From positions 87,735-137,627 of the forward strand of contig JAAYZX010000007.1 of the NCBI GenBank assembly GCA_012514635.1: a DNA stretch of 49,893 bases, given 5' to 3'. Under the pieces are notes generated by a model that saw nothing but the letters and a program-made list of their open reading frames with translations, was not told the DNA's origin and searched no databases. Below are positions 15,987 to 23,996 of this stretch, in pieces; the stretch's first letter is position 1; every line of letters begins with the position of its first letter. Source of the DNA: Actinomycetota bacterium (lineage in GTDB: Bacteria > Actinomycetota > Thermoleophilia > RBG-16-64-13). Both the position numbers and the translations under genes were made by a program.

Positions 15987-16791
15987 ACAGCGGTTACTTG
16001 TAGCAATCGTTGGCGTCCCGCTGGCGCTTCTGGTTATCATTTGGGGCGGATATGCCTTCTTGGCCTTCGCGTTGATCGTGACGCTCCTCGGGCTCCATGA
16101 ATATTACAACATGGTTCGTCCGTATCGACCCAACCTGCTCATCGGGTATGTGGTTGGAGCGGGGACACTCGTTGCGGTGTACTTTGGGGGTCTGAGCGGC
16201 CTGGCAGGCGGTTTTGCGGCCGGGCTCGCGCTGCTGGTGATGTGGTCCCTGCGCGCGGGGCCTGGAGACCACCTCACGGGACGGATGAGCGTGACGATTT
16301 TTGGTCTGGTGTGGGTGGTGATGGGAATATCGTATCTGATGATGCTGCGGGCGCTGGAGCACGGTGTCGCGCTGGTGTTGTTGGCTGTGGGGGTCACATG
16401 GTTTAACGACAGTTTCGCCTATGCTATAGGCCGACTCATTGGCCGGCATAAGTTGGCGCCAAGGATCTCGCCCAACAAGACCATCGAAGGAGCTATTGGC
16501 GGCCTGGTAGGGTCTGTGTTGTTTGCCATTGGTGTGAAAATCTACAATCCGGAATGGTTGTCGCTGCGTGACGCCGTAATATTGGGCGTCGTCATCGGCG
16601 TAGCCGGACAGCTGGGAGATCTTCTGGAGTCGGCGGTGAAGCGGGATTTACGGGTCAAAGACTCCGGGCGCATCCTTCCAGGGCACGGTGGCGTCCTGGA
16701 TCGCTTCGATTCCATCTTTCTGGCCGGAGTCGTCGCTTATTGGGCCGTGTGGCTGCTCCTACGAGATTCGATAGAAGGCTTTCCGTTATGA
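15979..16791 (+). CDS. cdsA: Phosphatidate cytidylyltransferase
   Basis: Membrane enzyme that makes CDP-diacylglycerol from phosphatidate and CTP. The family signature is intact near the C-terminus: SAVKRDLRVKDSGRILPGHG followed by GVLDRFDS. The protein (270 residues) is mostly hydrophobic, with around seven or eight membrane segments. ATG 15979 overlaps the uppS stop by eight bases; a longer open frame upstream lies within uppS and is rejected. PgsA, a user of its product, is encoded at 42.8 kb. Confidence 0.95.
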   Translation: MLKQRLLVAIVGVPLALLVIIWGGYAFLAFALIVTLLGLHEYYNMVRPYRPNLLIGYVVGAGTLVAVYFGGLSGLAGGFAAGLALLVMWSLRAGPGDHLTGRMSVTIFGLVWVVMGISYLMMLRALEHGVALVLLAVGVTWFNDSFAYAIGRLIGRHKLAPRISPNKTIEGAIGGLVGSVLFAIGVKIYNPEWLSLRDAVILGVVIGVAGQLGDLLESAVKRDLRVKDSGRILPGHGGVLDRFDSIFLAGVVAYWAVWLLLRDSIEGFPL

Positions 16792-17945
16792 GGAGGGTCA
16801 TCGTGCTCGGCTCCACGGGCTCCATTGGTCGCCAGGCCCTGGAGGTGATCGCCGGCAGTTCGGATCTCACGGTGGTGGGTCTAAGTTGCGGAAGCAACGC
16901 CGAGCTTCTGCTGGAGCAGGCATTGGAGTTTGGAGTACCACACGTGGCCGTCGCACATGCTAAAAAGGCGGCCGTGTGCTCCTCCTTGCATCCGGAAGGT
17001 GTGGTGTGGAGTGGGCCCGACGCCGCAGCGCAACTGGTGCGCGAAGTGGACGCCGACTTGGTGCTGAACGGTATCGTAGGCTTCGCCGGCCTCGAGGCTA
17101 CGCTGGCGGCGCTGGGGCGAGGAGTAGATCTTGCCCTTGCCAACAAAGAAAGTCTGGTATGCGCCGGGTGCATGGTACGGGCGGCCGCCTTGGCCACCGG
17201 AGCGCGCCTGATACCGGTGGATTCCGAGCATTCGGCTCTTTTTCAACTTATGTTGGGCAGGGAGACGAGCGAGATTGACTCGCTTGTGATCACCGCCTCC
17301 GGCGGGCCTTTTCGCGGCTGGGCCCGCGACGCGCTATGCACAGTGACGCCCAAGCAGGCCTTGGCACATCCCACGTGGAACATGGGGCCCAAGATCACGA
17401 TCGACTCGGCTACGCTGATGAATAAGGGGCTCGAGGTGATCGAAGCACACCATCTCTTCGACATTCCCTACGAACGGATTGAAGTGGTCGTTCATCCGCA
17501 ATCCATCGTGCACTCCTTGATCCGTTTGGTTGATGGCGCACTACTCGCACATCTCGGCCTCCCGGATATGAGGGTACCCATCTCCTATGCCCTTCACTAT
17601 CCTCGGCGCCTACCGGTTGGAAAGAATCTGATGGATCTCGCGCGAACCGGTATGCTTTTCTTTGAGGAACCTGACGAGGAGGCGTTTCCGTCATTATCGG
17701 TGGCTCGTGCTGCAGGATTGCAGGGAGACGGCGCCACCTGCGTCCTGAATGCCGCCAACGAGGTGGCTGTGCACGCCTTCCTTGCAGGGCGATTGATGTT
17801 TTCCGGTATCCCGGAGGTTGTAGCGGAGACGGTTCATAGGGAGGCTGTCGACGCGCCCACTACGTTCGCCGAGGTTGTAGATCTTGATTACAGAACCCGT
17901 GCTGCAGCAGAGATGGTGGTTGCGGAACTCACGCAGAATGGATAG
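16788..17945 (+). CDS. dxr: 1-deoxy-D-xylulose 5-phosphate reductoisomerase
   Basis: Makes 2-C-methyl-D-erythritol 4-phosphate, first committed step of the MEP isoprenoid route. NADPH site LGSTGSIGRQALEVI at the N-terminus; metal/substrate motifs LANKESLVCAG, PVDSEHSALFQ, ITASGGPFRG and HPTWNMGPKITIDSATLMNK. 385 residues. ATG 16788 overlaps the cdsA stop (ATGA). ispG of the same pathway is two genes downstream. Confidence 0.97.
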   Translation: MRRVIVLGSTGSIGRQALEVIAGSSDLTVVGLSCGSNAELLLEQALEFGVPHVAVAHAKKAAVCSSLHPEGVVWSGPDAAAQLVREVDADLVLNGIVGFAGLEATLAALGRGVDLALANKESLVCAGCMVRAAALATGARLIPVDSEHSALFQLMLGRETSEIDSLVITASGGPFRGWARDALCTVTPKQALAHPTWNMGPKITIDSATLMNKGLEVIEAHHLFDIPYERIEVVVHPQSIVHSLIRLVDGALLAHLGLPDMRVPISYALHYPRRLPVGKNLMDLARTGMLFFEEPDEEAFPSLSVARAAGLQGDGATCVLNAANEVAVHAFLAGRLMFSGIPEVVAETVHREAVDAPTTFAEVVDLDYRTRAAAEMVVAELTQNG

Positions 17946-17952
17946 ATAACAC

Positions 17953-19098
17953 GTGGCTACTCTGGCAGGCATTGTGGTGGGTGTACTGGGCCTGGGATTG
18001 TTGATCCTGGTCCACGAAATGGGTCACTTCTTGGTGGCCAAGGCCACCGGTATGCGAGTGGAAGAATTCAGTATCGGGTACGGGCGTTTTCTAGTGAGCC
18101 GGCGTATAGGTGAGACCGTATACGGCATCTCTGCCATTCCTATAGGCGGTTATGTGCGCGTGACCGGTATGCACCAGGAGGAGTTCGCCGCCAGACAGGA
18201 GGCGGCTCTTACCAAGCAACAGGCTGTGGTGAGAGATCCAGAGGAATACGTCACCGGATCTTCCGCCATCAGCGATGAAGAGGTTGCGAATACGCCTTTG
18301 GAGCGCCGGTACTACGCCAAGCCACTGTGGCAGCGTCTGTTGTTCATCGTTTCCGGTGTGACCATGAACCTGGTGGTGGCCTTTGTAATGCTGGTCATTG
18401 TGGGACTCCAGGGCCTCTATGTACCTACCACGGGCATTCAAGAAGTAGCGGCCGACAGTCCGGCGGAGTCTGCCGGAGTGATATCCGGTGACACCATCTT
18501 GTCCATTGACGGACAGGATGTGAGCAGCTGGGAAGAGGTTCAGGCGGTTATCCGCGCCAATCCGGAGAAGACTATATCGGTGGTTGTGGAACGCGACGGC
18601 CAACGGGTCACCCTGCACGCCACGTTGGACCGGCAAGAAGCAGGAGGTTTCTTGGGAGTGGGGCCGGCCGCGGTGAAGCAGCCATCCACCCTGGGCCAAG
18701 CCTTAACGTTTGCAGGGGACCGCACCTGGAACCTCCTGACCCTCCTTGTCCGTGAGATCGGGAAGTTGATCACGGGGCAATCGCCGGTAACGGGCCCCAG
18801 CGGCCTGGCCGGCCCCGTGGGTATTGTGGCCATTTCTTCGTCGGCTTTTCAGGACGGCTACTATCTCACCCTTCTTGCATTCATCAGCATCCAACTGGCG
18901 TTGCTAAATATGCTGCCGCTTTTACCGCTCGATGGTGGGCACTTCTTCATCAATATCGTACAGGCCCTTGCAAAGCGCACGTTTTCTCTGCGCACATTCG
19001 AGCGTGTATCTATAGTGGGACTCGGTCTGTTTCTCTTACTGGCTTTGGTCGCCACTGGAAACGATATTGGGCGACTGGTGACCGGAGCGGGTTTCTAG
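17953..19098 (+). CDS. rseP: Site-2 protease family metalloprotease RseP
   Basis: Intramembrane zinc protease that cuts anti-sigma factors or remnant signal peptides. Zinc motif HEMGH is at 21-25 in the first membrane helix; the second motif NMLPLLPLDGGH lies in a late helix; a PDZ domain (about 150-225, VAADSPAESAGVISGDTILSIDG) sits between. 381 residues with four predicted membrane segments. GTG 17953 has no strong ribosome-binding site, but the next residues match the family start. dxr-rseP-ispG order is common in Gram-positive bacteria. Confidence 0.95.
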   Translation: MATLAGIVVGVLGLGLLILVHEMGHFLVAKATGMRVEEFSIGYGRFLVSRRIGETVYGISAIPIGGYVRVTGMHQEEFAARQEAALTKQQAVVRDPEEYVTGSSAISDEEVANTPLERRYYAKPLWQRLLFIVSGVTMNLVVAFVMLVIVGLQGLYVPTTGIQEVAADSPAESAGVISGDTILSIDGQDVSSWEEVQAVIRANPEKTISVVVERDGQRVTLHATLDRQEAGGFLGVGPAAVKQPSTLGQALTFAGDRTWNLLTLLVREIGKLITGQSPVTGPSGLAGPVGIVAISSSAFQDGYYLTLLAFISIQLALLNMLPLLPLDGGHFFINIVQALAKRTFSLRTFERVSIVGLGLFLLLALVATGNDIGRLVTGAGF

Positions 19099-19099
19099 C

Positions 19100-20194
19100 A
19101 TGTCCAGTTCGCTTCAGATCATGCTTGGTGGGGTGCCCGTGGGCGGGGGTGCACCAGTGAGTATTCAATCCATGACCAATACGCCAACGGAAGACGTAGA
19201 GGCCACGCTCAGCCAAATACGGGCATTGGTGACGGCGGGGGCGGACATAGTGCGGATAGCGGTGCCGCATCGTGCCGCGGCCGCTGCTCTGCCCCGCATA
19301 ATAGTACAGGCGCCTGTACCCATAGTGGCCGACGTGCATTTCGATCACCGGCTGGCGGTGGCTGCGGTGGGAGCAGGTGCTGCCGGGGTACGTATCAACC
19401 CGGGTAACATCGGCGGTGTCCGGGCGTTGCGCGAGGTGGTGGCGGCCGCGCAGGAACATCGTGCGGTAATACGGGTGGGGGTGAATGCCGGCTCGCTGGA
19501 GAGAGAGTTACGCGGCTTGGAAGAGCGCGATCCGGCCGGCGCTCTGGTGGAATCGGCACGGCGCAACGTGGCCTATCTGGAGGACTTGGGGTTTCAAGCC
19601 ATCAAAGTATCGGTGAAGTCCTCGTCGGCCGCAGTCACCATCGATGCTAATCGCCGGTTGGCCGACGTGTTGCCGTATCCTCTGCACGTGGGACTCACAG
19701 AGGCGGGCACGCCTCGGCTGGGGTCGATACGCAGCGCCGTAGCCATGGGAGCGTTGTTGGCGGAAGGGATTGGCGATACCATTCGCGTCTCTTTGACGGG
19801 TGATCCGGTGGACGAGATCCCCGTGGCGCGGGAGATCCTGCGCAGTCTATGTTTGAGCGAAAGTGGTCCGCGTTTGGTGTCCTGCCCTACATGCGCAAGG
19901 ACGCAGGTGGACTTGGTCGATATGGCCGAGCAGATAGAGCGCCGGCTGTGGGAGATCGAAGAGGACCTAGAAATCGCGGTCATGGGTTGTGCGGTCAACG
20001 GCCCCGGTGAGGCGCGCAAGGCAGACTACGGAATTGCCGGCGGTAGAGGTGAGGGCGTGATTTTCGCTAACGGCCGGCCCGTAAAGAAGGTGGCACAAGA
20101 ACACTTGGTTGATGAGCTCTTTGCTTTGATCGCCGCAGAAGCGCGAGATCGGCGGGAGCGGGTCAAGGAGGAGGACACGAATGAGGGCCTCTGA
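19100..20194 (+). CDS. ispG: 4-hydroxy-3-methylbut-2-en-1-yl diphosphate synthase (GcpE)
   Basis: Iron-sulfur enzyme that makes HMBPP in the MEP pathway. N-terminal TIM-barrel motifs are PVSIQSMTNTPTEDV and GVRINPGNIG; the [4Fe-4S] ligands appear as CPTC and in MGCAVNGPGEA. 364 residues, the usual short bacterial form. ATG 19100 starts one base after the rseP stop. The electron donor (flavodoxin/ferredoxin) is not encoded here. Confidence 0.96.
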   Translation: MSSSLQIMLGGVPVGGGAPVSIQSMTNTPTEDVEATLSQIRALVTAGADIVRIAVPHRAAAAALPRIIVQAPVPIVADVHFDHRLAVAAVGAGAAGVRINPGNIGGVRALREVVAAAQEHRAVIRVGVNAGSLERELRGLEERDPAGALVESARRNVAYLEDLGFQAIKVSVKSSSAAVTIDANRRLADVLPYPLHVGLTEAGTPRLGSIRSAVAMGALLAEGIGDTIRVSLTGDPVDEIPVAREILRSLCLSESGPRLVSCPTCARTQVDLVDMAEQIERRLWEIEEDLEIAVMGCAVNGPGEARKADYGIAGGRGEGVIFANGRPVKKVAQEHLVDELFALIAAEARDRRERVKEEDTNEGL

Positions 20195-21911
20195 GCTCTT
20201 CATGCCCACACTGAAAGAAGATCCGGCGGATGCTGAGGCGGTGAGCCACAAGCTGCTTGTCCGAGGAGGCTTCATCCGACAGTTCGCCGCGGGAATATAT
20301 ATGTTTCTGCCTCTGGGGTGGCGGGTCATGGAGCGGATCAACGACATCATCCGCGAGGAGATGAACGCTATAGGGGCCCAGGAATTGTCAATGCCCACGC
20401 TTCATCCGGCTGAAGTATGGAAGGCCACCGGTCGTTATGACGCTATTGGTTCAGAGATGTTCCGTCTCAAGGACCGCAACGCCCGCGACATGGTCTTGGC
20501 GATGACCCACGAGGAGGCGTTTGCGTGGCTGGCTTCGCGCGAACTGCGCTCTTACCGGGAGTTGCCCCAGATCTGGTATCAGATCCAGATCAAGTTTCGG
20601 GATGAACCTCGGGCCAAGGGGGGCATTCTACGGGTGCGCGAGTTTCTCATGAAGGACTCCTATAGTTTCGACATGGACGCAGAAGGGCTGGATGTCAGCT
20701 ACGAGATGCATGCCCGGGCCTACGATCGCATCTTCAAGCGCTGTGGCCTGACCTTCTACCGGGTAGAGAGTGATCCGGGCATGATGGGAGGGGCTACCGC
20801 TCACGAGTACATGGCGCCCACACCGGCCGGTGAGGACAAGGTGGCGCTGTGTGCGGGGTGCGGTTATGCGGCCAACGTGGAGCTGGCGGTATCGGTGGCA
20901 CAAGCGCCGGAACCCTATGAAGAGGGAACCATCCCCTCCGATGTCGTAGAAGTGCCCACCCCGGAGTGCAGGACCATTGATGAAGTGTCGCAGTTCTTGG
21001 GAGTACCGCCCTCGTCTCTGATCAAATCGCTGCTGATGATGGCCGATGGAAACAAGCCCGTGCTGGCGTTGGTACGTGGAGACCACGAGCTGCACGAAGC
21101 CAAGCTGGTCCGTCATCTGAAGAGTGACACGCGGCCGGCGCACCCCGATGAGGTGATCGATGCGCTTGGTGTTGAGGTTGGGTTTGTGGGACCGGTGAAC
21201 CTGAGCGACGACATAAGAGTGATTGCAGATGACAGTCTGCGTCCGGGTGGAGTGGGTGGGGAACGCCCCTATGTTACGGGTGCCAACAAGGCACACACCC
21301 ACCTCTGTGGTGTGATTGTGGGACGCGACTTCTCACCCGAGTTCGCTGATCTCCGCGAGGCACGCTCGGGGGATACGTGTCTGCGCTGTGGCGCGGCGCT
21401 GAGCGTGGAGCAGGTGCTTGAAATAGGAAACATCTTCAAGCTGGGCACCAAGTATTCGAAGCCGCTCAAGGCCACCGTTTTGGATGAATCGGGTACTGAG
21501 CGGCCTATCGTGATGGGCTCGTACGGTATTGGGCCGGCCAGGATCAGTGCAGCGGCGGTGGAACAGCACTACGATGAGAAGGGTATCGTGTGGCCTAAAA
21601 GTATTGCGCCGTTTGATGTCCACATTGTGCAGATCAAGTCGGAAGATGAGGTGCAGACCAAAGTGGCCCAATCTCTGCACAATCTCCTGGCTCAGGAGGG
21701 ATTCACCTGTCTATGGGATGACCGACCAGAGAGGCCGGGCGTCAAGTTCAAGGACGCTGAACTGATCGGATGTCCCGTGCGGCTGACAGTGGGCAAAAAA
21801 GCCGGAGAACGCGTGGTGGAAGTGGAGGCGCGTGCGGGAGGAGAAAGGCTGGAAGTGCCCCTGGAAAGGGTGGTGGCCAAGGTGTCCCGACTCTGGGAGG
21901 AGGCACCGTAG
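20181..21911 (+). CDS. proS: Prolyl-tRNA synthetase, bacterial (long) type
   Basis: Charges tRNA-Pro. Class II motifs: motif 1 around GWRVMERINDIIREEMNAIG, motif 2 IQIKFRDEPRAKGGILRVRE, motif 3 VMGSYGIGPARISAAAVEQ. Residues of about 225-390 form the INS/YbaK editing domain that clears Ala-tRNA-Pro (KSLLMMADGNKPVLALVRGD), and the C-terminus is an anticodon-binding domain. 576 residues. ATG 20181 overlaps ispG and follows AAGGAGGAGGA. A promoter follows its stop, so it appears to end the preceding operon. Confidence 0.97.
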   Translation: MRASELFMPTLKEDPADAEAVSHKLLVRGGFIRQFAAGIYMFLPLGWRVMERINDIIREEMNAIGAQELSMPTLHPAEVWKATGRYDAIGSEMFRLKDRNARDMVLAMTHEEAFAWLASRELRSYRELPQIWYQIQIKFRDEPRAKGGILRVREFLMKDSYSFDMDAEGLDVSYEMHARAYDRIFKRCGLTFYRVESDPGMMGGATAHEYMAPTPAGEDKVALCAGCGYAANVELAVSVAQAPEPYEEGTIPSDVVEVPTPECRTIDEVSQFLGVPPSSLIKSLLMMADGNKPVLALVRGDHELHEAKLVRHLKSDTRPAHPDEVIDALGVEVGFVGPVNLSDDIRVIADDSLRPGGVGGERPYVTGANKAHTHLCGVIVGRDFSPEFADLREARSGDTCLRCGAALSVEQVLEIGNIFKLGTKYSKPLKATVLDESGTERPIVMGSYGIGPARISAAAVEQHYDEKGIVWPKSIAPFDVHIVQIKSEDEVQTKVAQSLHNLLAQEGFTCLWDDRPERPGVKFKDAELIGCPVRLTVGKKAGERVVEVEARAGGERLEVPLERVVAKVSRLWEEAP

Positions 21912-21913
21912 CG

Positions 21914-21922
21914 TGCTATAAT
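21914..21922 (+). promoter_or_regulatory. Extended -10 promoter for the rimP-nusA-infB operon
   Basis: TGCTATAAT is a perfect extended -10 (TGn + TATAAT), starting three bases after the proS stop. No -35 hexamer is seen at the right distance, which is normal for extended -10 promoters. Transcripts would start near 21930 and run into the attenuator-like leader. Confidence 0.65.
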
Positions 21923-21947
21923 GTAACAAAGTGAATCAAGACGAGGG

Positions 21948-21988
21948 AGTGGGAACAGAAGTGGGTACAGTCGGCCCACTTTTGTTTT
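21948..21988 (+). terminator. Attenuator-like terminator in the rimP leader
   Basis: AAGTGGG (21959-21965) pairs with CCCACTT (21975-21981), followed by TTTGTTTTG: an intrinsic terminator only 12-20 bases before rimP. A second copy of the 5' arm, AGTGGG (21948-21953), could pair with the same CCCACT and give a larger-loop alternative. Such a terminator between promoter and first gene suggests control of the rimP-nusA operon by attenuation; NusA itself is a natural candidate regulator (inference). Confidence 0.6.
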
Positions 21989-22000
21989 GTGCAAAAGAAA

Positions 22001-22474
22001 ATGGCACACGTGCTGGACGAAGAATATATCCAACAACTACTCCAGGATTCCACGCCGGAAGTGGAGGTGGTCCTGGTAGAAGCGGCCGGTGTAGCACCGC
22101 ACCGCATCGTGAGGGTGTTCATCGACCATCCGCGTGGAGTTACGCATGAGCAATGTGCCGCGGTCTCCAGGATTCTCGAAGCTCGGCTGGAGGAGGCCGG
22201 TCTGGTTTCTGGAGATTGCGTGATAGAAGTGAGTTCGCCGGGGTTGGACCGGCCACTGAGGACCCCAGCACATTTCGCCGCCCAGACGGGCAGGCGGGTG
22301 CGGGTGCGTACCAGTGTCGCGGTTGACGGTCGCAAAGCGTGGGATGGGATTCTGATGGATTCCACGGATGACTGCATCGTCATCCGCCAGGATGGCTCTG
22401 ATGTAAGGCTTGATTTGGCCGTGGTATCGAAAGCCAACCTGGTCTACGAATTTGGACAGGGGGCAAGGGATTGA
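22001..22474 (+). CDS. rimP: Ribosome maturation factor RimP
   Basis: Needed for 30S assembly. The N-terminal alpha/beta domain (VRVFIDHPRGVTHEQCAAVS) and conserved VIEVSSPGLDRPLRTPAHF are clear, with the C-terminal SH3-like part ending NLVYEFGQ. 157 residues from ATG 22001; GTG 21989, four codons earlier, lies in the terminator's T-run and is less likely. The start has no Shine-Dalgarno sequence. It overlaps nusA (TTGA), as in most bacteria. Confidence 0.94.
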   Translation: MAHVLDEEYIQQLLQDSTPEVEVVLVEAAGVAPHRIVRVFIDHPRGVTHEQCAAVSRILEARLEEAGLVSGDCVIEVSSPGLDRPLRTPAHFAAQTGRRVRVRTSVAVDGRKAWDGILMDSTDDCIVIRQDGSDVRLDLAVVSKANLVYEFGQGARD

Positions 22475-23655
22475 ATAGGGAGACCATTGAAGCCCTGCGC
22501 CAGATTGAGAAGGAGAAGGGGATCCCCTTTGATGTGCTGATCTCCGCGCTTGAAGACGCGCTTCATTCGGCGTTCAATAAGACGGCGAGTGCCGTACCCT
22601 TCTCGGAGGTCGAGATCGATCGGGAGACCGGGGAGATTCATGTCTTTGAGCTGATTTTCCCGGAAGACTATCAGCCTGTACTTGAAGAAGAGGGTCAGGA
22701 GATCGACACCTCCATGGCCGAGCGCTTGGAAGTTACCCCTGACGACTTCGGCCGCATAGCTGCACAAACGGCAAAGCAGGTTATCTACCAGCGCATCCGC
22801 GAAGCTGAACAGGATATGTTCTTCCGTGAATATTCTACGCGTCTGGGAGAGATCGTCACCGGTATCGTGCAGCAGTCGGACAATCGTTACACTCTGGTGG
22901 ACCTGGGGCGGGTGGAGGCGTTGCTTCCCAAGTCGGAACAAGTCCCGAATGAGAAGTACGAACACGGCATGAGGGTCAAGGCCGTCATCAAGGAAGTGTC
23001 CCAGAACCCAAAGGGGCCTCCGGTTACACTATCGCGACGCAGCGAGGAGCTGATTCGGCGCTTGTTCGAGTTGGAAGTGCCGGAGATCTCCGACGGCCTG
23101 GTGGAGATCATGGGTGTCGCTCGGGAGCCCGGGGTTCGCTCCAAGATATCGGTGGTTTCTCACAATGATAGTGTGGATCCGGTCGGCGCGTGCGTCGGTC
23201 CGCGCGGATCGCGCGTACGCATGGTTGTCTCGGAACTACGGGGCGAGAAGATAGATATCATTCCCTACAATGAGGAGCCGGCTCGTTTCGTGGCCAAAGC
23301 GCTGTCACCGGCGCGTGTGCGGGAAGTGCTGTTGGATGATGCCAATAGGGAAGCCACGGTGGTGGTGCCCGACGATCAACTGAATCTTGCCATAGGCAAA
23401 GAAGGTATCAATGCGCGCCTGGCCAATAGGCTTACCGGTTGGAAGATTGACATCAAATCTGAGACCCAGATGGCCGAGTGTGAGGCGGAGGTAACACCGG
23501 TGGAGATGACGGAGGACGTGGCGGATGGGCGGTGCCACGCGCTCACGGCCGGCGGGAAGCGCTGCCCCAACGCAGCCTTGCCGGGCAGTCTATACTGCGG
23601 TATACCTGAACATCAGGCCGCAGGTGAGCGGCAGGAGGACGAGGAGCGTTCCTGA
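22471..23655 (+). CDS. nusA: Transcription factor NusA with zinc-knuckle-like tail
   Basis: Modulates pausing, termination and antitermination. N-terminal RNAP-binding domain (1-~125), S1 domain (GEIVTGIVQQSDNRYTLVDL), KH1 (GACVGPRGSRVRMVV) and KH2 (QLNLAIGKEGINARLANRLT) are complete. After KH2 comes a tail with four zinc-type ligands: C in GRCHAL, C in KRCPNAALPG, then YC and H in YCGIPEH, spaced C-x9-C-x10-C-x4-H. This resembles small zinc knuckles of the G-RC-GS-YC-H kind and replaces the acidic repeats of proteobacterial NusA. TTG 22471 overlaps rimP; AAGGGA precedes. Confidence 0.95.
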   Translation: MNRETIEALRQIEKEKGIPFDVLISALEDALHSAFNKTASAVPFSEVEIDRETGEIHVFELIFPEDYQPVLEEEGQEIDTSMAERLEVTPDDFGRIAAQTAKQVIYQRIREAEQDMFFREYSTRLGEIVTGIVQQSDNRYTLVDLGRVEALLPKSEQVPNEKYEHGMRVKAVIKEVSQNPKGPPVTLSRRSEELIRRLFELEVPEISDGLVEIMGVAREPGVRSKISVVSHNDSVDPVGACVGPRGSRVRMVVSELRGEKIDIIPYNEEPARFVAKALSPARVREVLLDDANREATVVVPDDQLNLAIGKEGINARLANRLTGWKIDIKSETQMAECEAEVTPVEMTEDVADGRCHALTAGGKRCPNAALPGSLYCGIPEHQAAGERQEDEERS

Positions 23656-23684
23656 GGGAGCGTAGGTCCGGTGGGCAGAAGGGT

Positions 23685-23993
23685 ATGGGACAGGGTCGCC
23701 GGACACCGGAGCGCAGATGTGTGGCCTGTGGTGCTCGTGTAGCGCAGGCCTCTCTTTTCAGGCTCCATGTGGAGGAAGCTGACGGAGAAGCGCAGGTAGT
23801 GTTCGATGAGCCGGGCGAGTTGCGTACCGGTAGAGGCGCATATCTGTGCAGACGGAGGGTTTGTCTCGAACGGGCACTCAAAAAAAGGGTATTCTCCAGA
23901 GTATTCCGGCGAACGGTAATGATAAAAGAAGAAGAGCTGCGCGGGTCTTTGGTGGCGTTGCTCAACACAACGAGTGAAGAGTGCGGTAGGTGA
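23685..23993 (+). CDS. ylxR: YlxR family RNA-binding protein (DUF448)
   Basis: 102-residue protein of the YlxR/DUF448 family, almost always between nusA and infB; it has been linked to RNase P activation or nucleoid binding in some species. The N-terminal PERRCVACG and GRGAYLCRRRVCLERALKK, with conserved cysteines, are family hallmarks. ATG 23685 follows AGAAGGG. The stop is three bases before infB. Confidence 0.92.
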   Translation: MGQGRRTPERRCVACGARVAQASLFRLHVEEADGEAQVVFDEPGELRTGRGAYLCRRRVCLERALKKRVFSRVFRRTVMIKEEELRGSLVALLNTTSEECGR

Positions 23994-23996
23994 GTT

